Shown: positions 37,771-47,795, counted from the stretch's first letter. The stretch is 64,000 bases of DNA from an uncultured Bacteroidales bacterium (GCA_902769535.1 CACXPH010000006.1:87507-151506); one strand, 5' to 3'. Translations and numbers: made by a program. The notes: generated by a model not told the origin, from the letters alone.

Positions 37771-37802
37771 AGAAAGGGCTGCCTTCGGGTAGCCCTTTCT
37801 GT
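37771..37802 (+). terminator. Terminator of the giant adhesin-like gene
   Basis: AGAAAGGGCTGCC-TTCG-GGTAGCCCTTTCT, a 13-pair stem closed by a stable TTCG loop and followed by a weak T-rich stretch. Confidence 0.8.
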
Positions 37803-37810
37803 TGATACCT

Positions 37811-37854
37811 TATCGTATGTTTATCGTATGTATATCGTATGTTTATCGTATGTT
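37811..37854. repeat. 11-bp tandem repeat TATCGTATGTT x4
   Basis: Four units with one substitution. The same unit occurs twice at 47768-47790, again just behind a T9SS cargo gene. Confidence 0.85.
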
Positions 37855-37932
37855 TGTCCTTATCAGAAATTGGACAAAAAGAAAGAAATCCGTTGCAAAA
37901 AGAAGAAAAAAAGACGAAAAAGGCGCAAAAAC

Positions 37933-37964
37933 TTGCACAAATGGGATTTTTTTTGTACCTTTGC
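37933..37964 (+). promoter_or_regulatory. Promoter of the barrel/OmpA/cargo gene run
   Basis: -33 TTG at 37933, 20 bases, -7 TACCTTTGC at 37956-37964, 34 bases before the GTG start. Confidence 0.75.
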
Positions 37965-37997
37965 CGCCCGAATGTAATATTATATCATAGTTAGTCT

Positions 37998-38966
37998 GTG
38001 AAAAGAACTATCACTATAGGATTATTGGCGCTTGTATGCCTATGCGCGAGCGCACATACCAAACTCACTCCGGAGTTGGTTTCGTTCATATCGCTGCATG
38101 GCGATGTAGGTTATTCTGCCTTGCTTCATACGATGCCGGATCAGAAGACGGCTTCCGGCTTCACTCCTACGATTGGAGCAGACTACCGTGTGTATTATAA
38201 CAATTTCCTTTTCTCCTTCGGTGTAGAGGCGATGTACCAGGTCAATACCTTTGCTGTCAGTCCGTTTAATGACACGATCCCTATGCTCGATACGGAGGGG
38301 AATGAATTCCGGATGATCGCGCAGGTGGACAAGCCTCGTGATTTGACGCATATGCTCAATATCAATATTCCTATTCTGTTCGGAGGAGAGTGGGGGCGGT
38401 TCTATTTCATGGTCGGACCGAAAGTGTCGCTCAATATCTACGGTGCCGGCTCTTCAACCGCTACCTTTGAGACCTATGCGGATTATACCCGCGCTTATGA
38501 CGATTTCCATGAGATGCCGAACCATCTGTTGGCCAGTGGCCTGCAAATGAGCAGTAACACCGTTCCGGTGAAATGGGAGAGGTTGAATATCATGGCGCAC
38601 GCGGAGATCGGAGCTCGCTTCAATCATATGTTTAAGCATAAGCAGTTCCGTATCAATCCGGACAAGGTGCGTATGTACCTTGCGGCGTATGTGGATTTTG
38701 GAGTACTCGATATGTACAAATCGTATTCAGGTAAGAACTGGTATGGCTATGACGATCAAGGGAAAGGACTCCAATTCTCTATCCGACCGATCATCACCAG
38801 TAAGTTCGCAGACAACGCGCAATTCCGCAACCTGAATGTAGGTATCAAATATACGGTTGCGTTCGAATTCCCGCAACACGGCAAATCCTTCTTGTATGAC
38901 GAATATAGTTCCGAGCGCGACTATCGTAAGCGCGGCGGTAACCAAGGATATAAACAACCCTATTAA
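37998..38966 (+). CDS. Outer-membrane beta-barrel protein, paralogue of the 22676 gene
   Basis: 322 residues from a GTG start with signal peptide KRTITIGLLALVCLCASAHT. No ATG near the start keeps the signal. The barrel strands and the motif MYLAAYVDFGVLDMYKSY match the barrel at 22676-23728, as does the C-terminal stretch NLNVGIKYTVAFEFPQHGKSF. Located 3 bases before the OmpA-family gene, so probably one transcript. Function unknown; a structural or assembly role for the neighbouring surface proteins is possible. Confidence 0.75.
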   Translation: MKRTITIGLLALVCLCASAHTKLTPELVSFISLHGDVGYSALLHTMPDQKTASGFTPTIGADYRVYYNNFLFSFGVEAMYQVNTFAVSPFNDTIPMLDTEGNEFRMIAQVDKPRDLTHMLNINIPILFGGEWGRFYFMVGPKVSLNIYGAGSSTATFETYADYTRAYDDFHEMPNHLLASGLQMSSNTVPVKWERLNIMAHAEIGARFNHMFKHKQFRINPDKVRMYLAAYVDFGVLDMYKSYSGKNWYGYDDQGKGLQFSIRPIITSKFADNAQFRNLNVGIKYTVAFEFPQHGKSFLYDEYSSERDYRKRGGNQGYKQPY

Positions 38967-38969
38967 CGC

Positions 38970-41219
38970 ATGAAACGAATCATCTCTATACTTCTTATCG
39001 CAATGGGTATGGCTACCGTCGCTCCGATGGTATCCATAGTAGATAACCGCGTAGCGGCTGTTTATGCCGTGGATGCGAAGGCGAAAGCCAAGGCGCAGCG
39101 CGAGAAAGAGAAAGCTAAACAGGCAAAGGAACGCGAAAAAGCAAAGGCTAAAGCCGCTAAAGAGCGCGAGAAAGCAGCTGCCCAGAAGAAGAAAGAGCAG
39201 GCCAAAGCCGCTGCCCAAAAGCAAAAGCAGATGGAGCAGGCCAAAGCTGCACGCGAGAAACAGAAAGCACAGCAGGCTAAAGCGAAGCAATCGAAATCGT
39301 CTTCGAGCAAGCAAGTGGCTTCCGCTAAAACGGCTACTCCGAAAATCAACCCGAACCTGTCGGCTGCCGAAGAGAAAGCGCAATACATGGCAATAGTTGC
39401 GGATATTGAGAAGGCGAACGCTAAAGCGGTCGCTTATAACGAACGCGATATCGCACATCGCCTCGGTTTCTGGGGACAGATCGGTTATAGCAATCTCTTC
39501 ACTTCCGGTATTGCTTTTGATCCTACTACGGTGAACCCGACCGGTTTCCGCAACAAGGATAAGGGATTTGTCGGCGGAGGTTTCGGCCTCGGTTATCAGA
39601 TGCGTTATAAACAATTCTTGATGACCGTCGGTGCGGAGTTCAATTTCTATAACTCCGTCATGGGTATCGTCAATCAGGACGATGGTACCTACCTGCTCTC
39701 CTACGGCATGATGCCGTATGGCGATAAGATGACCTATAATTACCTCTTCGATCCTCTGAAGGACAGGTTGATTGGCGGATATGTACAGATGCCGCTCCTC
39801 TTCGGTATGGAGCTCAAGAAACTGCCGCTCTTCTGGCAGGCAGGTCTCAAGGTAGGCATGGGTCTGATGGGACAATCTACTATCGGCGGCAAACTGACCA
39901 CGTATATAGAGGATAAAGAGCTGATTGGCGGTCTGACCGATATGTACAACCATGCCTTGGTTAACGAGGATCCGATAGAGCGTCCTTCTAACGCCGTGAA
40001 GTTCGGTCTCAACCTGGCAGCAAGCGCAGAGGTGGGCGTGAACCTTGACCAATGGGTGAATGCACTGCCGAAATTGCGTTTATCGCTCTTTGCTGATTAC
40101 GGAATCCTCAATACGCTGAAGTATGCACAAGCACCTGGAGCACAGGATGGTCCTACGCAAATGCTCGTGGATGCCAATCCTTTGAATTTCCCCACTAATT
40201 CGGCGTTGGCTACTACCTCTGCTGCGAAGGCACAGGTACATCCGTTCCTTATTGGTGCCAAACTGGCGGTATGGTTCGAACTGCCGCGTAAGCAGAAAGC
40301 GACTCAGAAACTGCCGAAGGCTCCGACACCACGTATGGGTGTTTATATGTATGACGAGAATACAGCCCTTGCGTTGGGTGGTGCGGCGGTAGAGATTACG
40401 AATGTCGAGACCGGCAAAACCATGCAGAAGAATACCAACCGTCAAGGTCTGTTGCAGGGTCGTTTCGCTGCCGGTACCTATCGTATTTCGGCTACCAAGA
40501 ACGGCTATTATCCTTCGGATACCGTGCTTCAGACCGTGGAGGAGTTCACGTTTGATACGCTGCGTCTGTCGCTCGAGCGTATTCCGGCGCCGATCGTCTA
40601 TACGCTCTGTATGAATGTGTTTGACGCGGAGACCAAAGAGCCGATCGAGGCGTCCGTTCGTCTCACATCCACTACGGATACGACAGCGCTTTATGCAGCG
40701 CAGTCTTCGGATGACGGCTTTATCGAGACTCCGCTGACCGAAGGCGATTATATCGCCCACTTGAGCGGACAGGGTTACATGTCAAAGGTTGATACGCTCC
40801 ATTTCGTACGCGACACCTTCGACATCTATCTGCAGCACATCAAGGAGGGTATCAAGGTGAAGATCGAGAACCTCTTCTTCGCAACCAACCAAACCACTAT
40901 CCTGCCGCAGTCTGAGCCGGCGATGTCTGAGCTTGCGAACTTCCTCCTCGAGAACCGCACCGTAACCATTCGTATCACGGGTCACACCGATGCAGTCGGT
41001 ACGGATGAGGCGAACCAGATCCTGTCGGAAGGCCGTGCGAACGCTGTACGTGCTGACCTCATCAAGCGTGGCGTAGAGGCAGAGCGTATAGAGGCCGAAG
41101 GTAAGGGCGAGAAAGAACCGGTGGCTGATAACGATACCGAAGAGGGACGTCAGCTCAACCGCCGCGTAGAGTTTACCATCACCGGTACCGCCGGAGAAGA
41201 TATTGAACAGATTTTCTAA
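38970..41219 (+). CDS. OmpA-family protein: Lys/Ala-rich stalk, barrel, two Ig-like domains, peptidoglycan-binding domain
   Basis: 749 residues with an N-terminal signal (ISILLIAMGMATVAP). Residues 36-112 are almost only Lys, Ala, Gln, Glu and Arg, a likely charged helix. About 160-440 is an outer-membrane barrel related to its two barrel paralogues (LRLSLFADYGILNTLKYA). Two carboxypeptidase-regulatory or CnaB-like domains follow (about 450-535 and 545-620). The C-terminal OmpA domain (about 625-745) contains NLFFATNQTTILPQSEPAMSEL, ITGHTDAVGTDEANQILSEGRA and NRRVEFTI, which bind peptidoglycan. It probably anchors outer membrane to wall near the surface proteins of this cluster. The architecture is unusual in having the charged segment before the barrel. 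Confidence 0.87.
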   Translation: MKRIISILLIAMGMATVAPMVSIVDNRVAAVYAVDAKAKAKAQREKEKAKQAKEREKAKAKAAKEREKAAAQKKKEQAKAAAQKQKQMEQAKAAREKQKAQQAKAKQSKSSSSKQVASAKTATPKINPNLSAAEEKAQYMAIVADIEKANAKAVAYNERDIAHRLGFWGQIGYSNLFTSGIAFDPTTVNPTGFRNKDKGFVGGGFGLGYQMRYKQFLMTVGAEFNFYNSVMGIVNQDDGTYLLSYGMMPYGDKMTYNYLFDPLKDRLIGGYVQMPLLFGMELKKLPLFWQAGLKVGMGLMGQSTIGGKLTTYIEDKELIGGLTDMYNHALVNEDPIERPSNAVKFGLNLAASAEVGVNLDQWVNALPKLRLSLFADYGILNTLKYAQAPGAQDGPTQMLVDANPLNFPTNSALATTSAAKAQVHPFLIGAKLAVWFELPRKQKATQKLPKAPTPRMGVYMYDENTALALGGAAVEITNVETGKTMQKNTNRQGLLQGRFAAGTYRISATKNGYYPSDTVLQTVEEFTFDTLRLSLERIPAPIVYTLCMNVFDAETKEPIEASVRLTSTTDTTALYAAQSSDDGFIETPLTEGDYIAHLSGQGYMSKVDTLHFVRDTFDIYLQHIKEGIKVKIENLFFATNQTTILPQSEPAMSELANFLLENRTVTIRITGHTDAVGTDEANQILSEGRANAVRADLIKRGVEAERIEAEGKGEKEPVADNDTEEGRQLNRRVEFTITGTAGEDIEQIF

Positions 41220-41231
41220 ATCCCGAAACGT

Positions 41232-44200
41232 ATGAAACAGAAATATCTATATAGCCTATTACTGCTTTTCGGCTTGCTGACCTCGGTATCTCTCCATGCA
41301 GATCAGAATTACTCATGTGATTTTGAGAATAAAGCCGATCGCGACCGCTGGGTGATGAACCTTATGGCGGTAGAAGGAACGAATTTGGGCAACAAGTGGT
41401 ACATCGGCGCTCCAGGTAATAATGGTCAAGGCGGAAGATATGGTCTGTACGTGTCCGATGACGACGGTCTCACAGCTCACTATACCAGCGATGACGGTTG
41501 GATTGTAGCTTTCGATACGGTTACGCTTGATCGTTTGTCCACTAACGATGACTACGTGCTTAGTTTCGACTACTGCGGTATGGGTAATGTGGCGAGCGGA
41601 AAAGACGGTATCTACCTCATGTGGATTCCCGTCGAAGACAATTTGCCTCCTTATTCGAGCACTTCCTTTAATTCCGTGCTTGCGGAGTATGAGAATTATA
41701 TTATCCAACTGCAACCGAAAGCAGGTTTAGATTACTTAAACGGTACGCAGACCTGGAAAACCTATGTAGGAACGATTAAGAATCCGAAACCGGCAGAAAG
41801 TGGTAAGCCGTACTTATTGGCTTTCGTCTGGGCGAATACCGCCGCGCAGGAACAGCAACCGGGCGGTATGATCGATAACATCATGATCCTCGATACCCGT
41901 CCTTGCGATGAGCCGAAGGATCTGACGTTGACTATTCAGGGAACAACATCTACTATTTCTTGGACGGGAGACGCTACGGCGCAGTACGAAGCCAGCGCCT
42001 ATTCCTATGAGACGGATACTTGGTATGGTCCGAAGTTGGTAACCGGAACCACTACTTCTTTCTCCAACCTGCCGATTGGTCAGACCGATTTCATCGTTCG
42101 TACAAAGTGCGCAGAGGGACTATACAGCCTCAAAACTAGCATCTCCAAGCTCGTCTATTATCCCGACCAGATGTGTGTGGATTACCTCAACTTAGAGAAT
42201 GCTAAGTGCTATGTAGCTAGAACTCAACCGAAAGATACACGTACATTCAAAGATTTTGTGCAGGTGCCCGCTGTGGATAACGGACCTACGCAGTCCAGTA
42301 GTCGACATACTATTCACTTCGACCGAAGAGAACGGGATCCGCGAACGGGTGGTGTGGCAACAACGATTCCGGAAGGTGAACTGGCTTCGGTTCGTTTGGG
42401 CAACTGGGAACATGCAACCGGCGAAGGAGCAGAGCAGATTGAGTTCTCCTTTGAGGTAGATACCATCAACTATCCTGTGCTGCTGCTTAAGTATCTACCA
42501 ATCATTGAAGCACCGAAGCATGAACCTAAGGAAAACTCGCGCTTCACGCTGGATATCCTTATTGGAAACTCTTCTATTGGTGAATGCGGTCAGGCCGACT
42601 TCAACGCCAATGATGCCTATGATAAGAATGCCGGTGTGTTGCTACCCGGTGCCGCCGAACAAGGATGGCATCTCGTGCCGCCTGGATCAGTAGCCGGAGG
42701 TGGTACTACGCCTGTAGTATGGAAAGACTGGACTACGGTAGGTGTGAACCTTAAGAACCCGGCCTATCAAGGAAAGAAATTGACGGTGCGTTTGGCTACC
42801 TACGATTGTATTTATAACGCCCACTACGGTTATGCGTACTTCACCCTCGGTTGTTCAGATGGTAACTTCAAAGGAATGAAGTGCGGCACAATCAACCCCG
42901 TCTTCGAAGCACCGGATGGTTTCTTATATCGTTGGGCGCTGGCTTCCAGCGAGCAATACCGCGATCCGGCTACGGGCGCATTCCCCGAGAATCTTGTGCG
43001 TGGTCGTGAGCAAACATTTGAGGCCGGTATGAGTGATGATAACCTGTATGTGGTGGATTGTATGTTCGTCCAAGACACAACCTGTTACTTCTCGCTCTAC
43101 GCTTCCACCTTGGCCGCGAATCCTGTAGCCATAATCGGAGATAAACCGGAAATTAAGAAAAGTTGTACCAATGGTAAATATAGCGTTACCTTCGATGGTT
43201 CTCAATCTTGGGTGCAGGAGATAGATCACTTGACGAATGATACCGCTCCTAGCCGTTTCCGTCATATAGATCGTTTCGAATGGACTGTAGAAGGCGCTCT
43301 TCCTTCAGGATGGTACAGATGGTCTGATGAGAAAAAACCGACATTCGATTTCCCGTCTTCCGGTGGCAACTGGGAGGTGAAATTGACGGTTACCAGCGGT
43401 ACATGTGATTCTACAATCACCTATAATCTGCATCTGGACGAGCTTAAAGAGACGCGCGATACAATGACCGTCTTCCTCTGCGATGATGTCCGCAAAACAA
43501 CCGGATACACATGGGAAGAGAAGAATAAGGCAATTGGAAAGGATACGTTGTATCATACATACGGCTTGGATTCGATTAAATATTATAATGAGGCAACTTC
43601 TTGCGATAGTTTCTTGTATCTCAATTTGGTAGAGCCTGTGCGTATTCCGGTGAATAAAGTGTCGATGCCGGAGAACTTGCCGTTCGTATACCGCGGACGT
43701 TCCTATACCGTGGATATGATCGATACGATTCCGAATGAGGCGTGTGATACAACGTGGGTATTGAATTTCGTCGTATATAAGAACCTTGAGGTAGAAATGC
43801 CGGAGGTATTCCTCATATGCGGAAATGAGAAGGCATTAAGTTTAGACTTTGCGATTACCCAGGGTTACAGCAAAGGCTATGCCTATAGTTTCGCCGACCC
43901 GACTTTGCCGGCCGATACGGTAGATACGATCATGCTCCATGGCCCGCACTCAATCGTGATTCCGTTTGACCCGACGCCCAAGCCGAATATCTATGAAGGT
44001 ACATTGAAACTGGTTGACTCCATTCCTTGGTGGAGCGTGACGCTGCCGTTCAAACTCGTAGTCCGCTATGATGCGGCTATCGTGGAGCAGAAATGGAATG
44101 ATGTGCTCTATGTGCTTGCGCCCGAGTATAACGGTGGATATGAGTTCTCCGCCTTCCAGTGGTATCGCAATGATACCTTGTTAGAGGGAGAAACGCGCTC

Positions 44201-44552
44201 GTATCTCTATCAGCCTTTGCATTTCGACGCAGAGTATTTCGTGATGCTCACGCGTGCTGAGGATAGCGTCATGATGGCCTCTTGCCCGATTATACCGGCA
44301 GAGCGTCAGCAAAAGACCGACTACCCGACACTCATTGTGCCTACTTCCGCTAAGCCGGCACAGCAAATACCTGTTTATCTGTCGGAGCCGGCGAAAATGT
44401 GGGTATTTACAACAAGCGGTCAGATCTATGCTTATTACACCTTGTCCGAAGGCGCCTCAACGATTACCGCACCTTCCCAGCCGGGTATGTATATAGTCAA
44501 AATGATAGACCAACAGGGTCAAGTAACTGCCCAGCGCTTGCTGGTTCGATAA
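41232..44552 (+). CDS. Large secreted protein with PKD-like region and T9SS type A tail
   Basis: 1106 residues, signal peptide LLLLFGLLTSVSLHA. N-terminal jelly-roll (YSCDFENKADRDRWVMN), an FN3-like domain near 235-320, then SSRHTIHFDRRERDPRTG near 355 and GELASVRLGNWEHATG near 380. WKDWTTVGVNLKN and YGYAYFTLGC (about 495-540) are found in many T9SS cargo proteins. A PKD-like domain is near 650-735. The end (SQPGMYIVKMIDQQGQVTAQ, then RLLVR) is a typical type A sorting domain, so it is probably exported and attached to the surface. It is a paralogue of the next gene, 12 bases after the OmpA-family gene. No enzyme motif seen. Confidence 0.85.
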   Translation: MKQKYLYSLLLLFGLLTSVSLHADQNYSCDFENKADRDRWVMNLMAVEGTNLGNKWYIGAPGNNGQGGRYGLYVSDDDGLTAHYTSDDGWIVAFDTVTLDRLSTNDDYVLSFDYCGMGNVASGKDGIYLMWIPVEDNLPPYSSTSFNSVLAEYENYIIQLQPKAGLDYLNGTQTWKTYVGTIKNPKPAESGKPYLLAFVWANTAAQEQQPGGMIDNIMILDTRPCDEPKDLTLTIQGTTSTISWTGDATAQYEASAYSYETDTWYGPKLVTGTTTSFSNLPIGQTDFIVRTKCAEGLYSLKTSISKLVYYPDQMCVDYLNLENAKCYVARTQPKDTRTFKDFVQVPAVDNGPTQSSSRHTIHFDRRERDPRTGGVATTIPEGELASVRLGNWEHATGEGAEQIEFSFEVDTINYPVLLLKYLPIIEAPKHEPKENSRFTLDILIGNSSIGECGQADFNANDAYDKNAGVLLPGAAEQGWHLVPPGSVAGGGTTPVVWKDWTTVGVNLKNPAYQGKKLTVRLATYDCIYNAHYGYAYFTLGCSDGNFKGMKCGTINPVFEAPDGFLYRWALASSEQYRDPATGAFPENLVRGREQTFEAGMSDDNLYVVDCMFVQDTTCYFSLYASTLAANPVAIIGDKPEIKKSCTNGKYSVTFDGSQSWVQEIDHLTNDTAPSRFRHIDRFEWTVEGALPSGWYRWSDEKKPTFDFPSSGGNWEVKLTVTSGTCDSTITYNLHLDELKETRDTMTVFLCDDVRKTTGYTWEEKNKAIGKDTLYHTYGLDSIKYYNEATSCDSFLYLNLVEPVRIPVNKVSMPENLPFVYRGRSYTVDMIDTIPNEACDTTWVLNFVVYKNLEVEMPEVFLICGNEKALSLDFAITQGYSKGYAYSFADPTLPADTVDTIMLHGPHSIVIPFDPTPKPNIYEGTLKLVDSIPWWSVTLPFKLVVRYDAAIVEQKWNDVLYVLAPEYNGGYEFSAFQWYRNDTLLEGETRSYLYQPLHFDAEYFVMLTRAEDSVMMASCPIIPAERQQKTDYPTLIVPTSAKPAQQIPVYLSEPAKMWVFTTSGQIYAYYTLSEGASTITAPSQPGMYIVKMIDQQGQVTAQRLLVR

Positions 44553-44563
44553 TATAAATCCGA

Positions 44564-47500
44564 ATGATGAATATGAAACGATTGTTTAGTATATATGTGT
44601 GGGTGGTAATGCTGACAGTATTACCTCTGCGCGCCGCTATTCCTTTCTCTTGCAGTTTTGAGGAGAATGAGGACTTGTCGAACTGGGTAATGAACAACCC
44701 CTCTACCGCTACGGATAAATGGATGTTCGGAACGGTAGTGCATAGCGAGGGGAAGCGTAGTATGTATATCTCGTCGGATGGCAAAAATCCGCTGTATGGT
44801 GCTCATCCCAATATCGTGGTATCGTACATGCGCTTTAAGTTCCCGGAGACCGGTAAGCAGCAGAACTACGACATTAGTTTTGACTGGAAAGGAATCGGCA
44901 ACGCCGATAATGCCAAGTTATACGTTATGGTCTGCCGTGAAGACCTGTTGACTAACAGCCAGAGTAACAACCCGTACTATCTGGGTCGTATTGCTTCCGC
45001 TACCAGCGGTATCCTTTCGCCGACTGTGGTGAATGCATGCCAGCAGATTGGCCCGAATGGAGACCGTTTCTTGTGCGGTTCGGAGGTATGGCAGAACGTG
45101 TCGTTGACCAATGAGTTGCGTATTAACACCACCAACTCAACCATGCCTTTTGCCATCGTCTTTATATGGGTGAACAATAATATTGATCCGAATGTGCGCC
45201 AATCGGGTATCTGTATCGATAACCTCCAGATAGGTGACGCGACGATCAAGAAACCGAAGAACGTACAGGTAGAGCCTGTCTGCGAGGACTCGTCTATTCT
45301 GGTTAACTGGGAGAGCGGATTGAAGGAGTTTGAAGTTCAGTATCGCAAGGTAGGAACGAACACTTGGCGTCGTCAGGACGGTATTACCGATGGCGTGGAA
45401 GGTTTCACGCGTAACGGTACACAGTGCTCGTATGCGCTCCAGCGTATCGGTGAAGCTACCTATGACGTACGTGTGCTCGGTATAGCCGGTGATCTGCGTT
45501 CGAACTACAGCTATAAGAACCAAGTACTCGTTTACTGCCCGGATAACCACTGTGTGGCATACCTCGATCTGTATGGACAGAATGTAGAGTGTACCTATGG
45601 TAAAAACCCGTTTGTGAGCGGTTCCGGAGGAGGTACTCCGTTTGATTACCATGGCGTGATGGACTACGGTTCGGACGCGAAGGAGAGTCGTCATACCATT
45701 CACACCGATCCGACGGAGACAGACCCGCGTACGGATGACCAGTTGTTGACCGTACCCAAGGGAGCCTTGGCTTCCGTGCGTCTCGGTAACTGGGCTACTG
45801 GTGCGGAAGCGGAAGCTATCACCTATCATATTACGGTCGATTCGGCGAACCAAGGATTGCTCATCGTGCACTATGCCGTCGTGCTCGAGAACCCGGGTAA
45901 CCACCCTCATGACCAAGAGCCATTCTTCCAAATGGTAGTGTTGGATGAACACGATAATGTCATTGATGAGTCCTGCGGTCAGGCTGAGTTCTCTTATTCC
46001 GATGGTGTAGAAGCCGGATGGAATATGACCAAGGACAACACGGCGGCTTGGAAAGACTGGACGACGATTGGTGTGAACCTCCAGCCGTATCACGGTCAGA
46101 ATATCAAGGTGCGTTTCGTTACCTATGACTGTGCGCAGACCGGACACTACGGCTATGCGTACTTCACGGTCGATTGCGTCTCGGCGCGGCTCGAGACAGA
46201 GAACTGCGGTAACGACTCCAAGATCGAGTGCTACGCGCCGGAAGGCTTTGCGTATAAGTGGTTTAATGAGCTCGGTCAGGTGGTGGGAACTGACCGCGAA
46301 CTTGTTGTGGATGCGGGACGTCACGAATATACCTGCCGCGTGAGCTTCGTCGAGGATCCGGAATGTTGGTTCGAGGTCAAGACGGTTTCCGCACCGCGTT
46401 TCCCGGTTCCGGAATATACCGTAGAGCCGATCTACGACCAATGCACCAGCAAACTGAGATTCCACAACACCTCGCACGTCATGAATAAGTACGACGGAAC
46501 CGAAACCCATACGCATGAGTCTGTGCAGGATTGCCATTGGTATTTCACGCGCCTCTCCGACCATACGACAACCGAATCGTACAACTGGAATCCGGTTTAT
46601 ACTTGTCCGGAAGGCGGCGATACCATCGTGGTGAACTATATCTGCTATATCGGCGAGAATAACGCCTGCGATAGTTCGCGCGTAGATACGATTGTGGTAC
46701 CGAATATCGTACCGAAGAATACGGAGTTCCATATATCCACCTGCTACAGCGATCCTGTTCAGTTTGGCGGGCAGTGGTTTGACAAGGATACCGTCTTCGT
46801 AGGAATCTATCCTAACTTTGCCGGTTGTGACTCTGTTTCTACCTTGTATTTGGAGGTCTTTGAGCGTCCGGACGACATCTATCGCCATGACTCGATCTGC
46901 TCGGATAGCAGCATTATGATTGACGGTCTGACGTTCAATGAGCCGATGACCAATAGGCCGTTCATTCTCAAGACTGTTAACGGATGCGATAGTGTGGTGT
47001 ATGTCACGCTAACCGTCAATGAGCGTATTGATGTCGATGTAGATGCTCTCGCGTATGCGTGTGCAGATGGCTTGTCGTTCCTCATCCCGTATGATGTGAC
47101 GGTTGGACAGTACGATAGCTTGCAGATCCGCTTCAATACACCGGAATTGCGCGATACTACCATCTATGATCCGAGCGTGACCAGCGTACTCATTCCGTAT
47201 CCTGCAGATATTCTGCCGGGTCATTATACCGCTACCATGCGCTTCCATCAATTCTGCTGCGGTATCCGTACCGAAAAGCGGCCGTTCGATATCCGCTATA
47301 GCAATGTAGTCATTACCCAGCGTTGGAATGACGTGCTGGCTATCCGTAATGCGGATTATAACGGCGGTTTCACCTTCGATTCCGTACAATGGTACCTCGA
47401 CGATAAACCGATCAGCGGCGCAACGGACTTTAACTACTATGCAGGAGCAGGCAATAAACTGCAGTTCGGTCAGGAGTATACTGCGTTGCTCGTCCGTAGA

Positions 47501-47764
47501 GACGGAGTCAAACTCTTCACCTGTCCGTTCATTCCGGTAGAAGTACCGTCGGATATAGTCGATGTGCCGACGCTCGTGAACCTCACCTCGCAGATTCCGA
47601 TGAAGGGCAAGGGTGTGGCATACTGGTACGACATGCTCGGCCGTTGCTTCTCGCGCGAGGACTACAACGACTCTGCCATCACCGCGCCGGGCATAGCAGG
47701 CTATTACCTGCTCGTCCTCCAAACGGACGAAGAACGCTCCGCACACCGCATGATGGTTCGATAG
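44564..47764 (+). CDS. Large secreted protein, paralogue of the preceding gene, T9SS type A tail
   Basis: 1066 residues; ATGs at 44564, 44567 and 44573 are all possible. Signal peptide ends LTVLPLRAA. It shares the layout of the previous protein: PFSCSFEENEDLSNWVMNN, an FN3-like region, ESRHTIHTDPTETDPRT, GALASVRLGNWATG, WKDWTTIGVNLQPYHGQ and YGYAYFTVDC. It adds cysteine motifs of the form C-N-GCDSVxxLxLxV (near 745 and 810) that are common in T9SS cargo. The tail ITAPGIAGYYLLVLQTDEER plus HRMMVR is a sorting domain. The pair probably arose by tandem duplication. Likely surface structural or binding proteins. Confidence 0.85.
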   Translation: MMNMKRLFSIYVWVVMLTVLPLRAAIPFSCSFEENEDLSNWVMNNPSTATDKWMFGTVVHSEGKRSMYISSDGKNPLYGAHPNIVVSYMRFKFPETGKQQNYDISFDWKGIGNADNAKLYVMVCREDLLTNSQSNNPYYLGRIASATSGILSPTVVNACQQIGPNGDRFLCGSEVWQNVSLTNELRINTTNSTMPFAIVFIWVNNNIDPNVRQSGICIDNLQIGDATIKKPKNVQVEPVCEDSSILVNWESGLKEFEVQYRKVGTNTWRRQDGITDGVEGFTRNGTQCSYALQRIGEATYDVRVLGIAGDLRSNYSYKNQVLVYCPDNHCVAYLDLYGQNVECTYGKNPFVSGSGGGTPFDYHGVMDYGSDAKESRHTIHTDPTETDPRTDDQLLTVPKGALASVRLGNWATGAEAEAITYHITVDSANQGLLIVHYAVVLENPGNHPHDQEPFFQMVVLDEHDNVIDESCGQAEFSYSDGVEAGWNMTKDNTAAWKDWTTIGVNLQPYHGQNIKVRFVTYDCAQTGHYGYAYFTVDCVSARLETENCGNDSKIECYAPEGFAYKWFNELGQVVGTDRELVVDAGRHEYTCRVSFVEDPECWFEVKTVSAPRFPVPEYTVEPIYDQCTSKLRFHNTSHVMNKYDGTETHTHESVQDCHWYFTRLSDHTTTESYNWNPVYTCPEGGDTIVVNYICYIGENNACDSSRVDTIVVPNIVPKNTEFHISTCYSDPVQFGGQWFDKDTVFVGIYPNFAGCDSVSTLYLEVFERPDDIYRHDSICSDSSIMIDGLTFNEPMTNRPFILKTVNGCDSVVYVTLTVNERIDVDVDALAYACADGLSFLIPYDVTVGQYDSLQIRFNTPELRDTTIYDPSVTSVLIPYPADILPGHYTATMRFHQFCCGIRTEKRPFDIRYSNVVITQRWNDVLAIRNADYNGGFTFDSVQWYLDDKPISGATDFNYYAGAGNKLQFGQEYTALLVRRDGVKLFTCPFIPVEVPSDIVDVPTLVNLTSQIPMKGKGVAYWYDMLGRCFSREDYNDSAITAPGIAGYYLLVLQTDEERSAHRMMVR

Positions 47765-47767
47765 GGT

Positions 47768-47790
47768 GATCGTATGTTTATCGTATGTTT
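47768..47790. repeat. 11-bp tandem repeat TATCGTATGTT x2
   Basis: Two units of the repeat seen four times at 37811-37854, in the short gap before the GH105-like gene. Confidence 0.8.
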
Positions 47791-47795
47791 GACCT

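Noticed and set aside
37811-37854. Possible CRISPR-like direct repeats
   Set aside because: The 11-base units are adjacent with no spacers and there are no cas genes.
38727-40052. A 441-codon minus-strand frame opposite the OmpA-family gene
   Set aside because: Its leucine and phenylalanine-rich stretch is just the complement of the Lys/Ala-rich segment of the OmpA-family gene; no promoter or family features.
42830-43265. Short minus-strand frames in the T9SS cargo genes as small genes
   Set aside because: They are shadows of conserved cargo domains and have no start signals.
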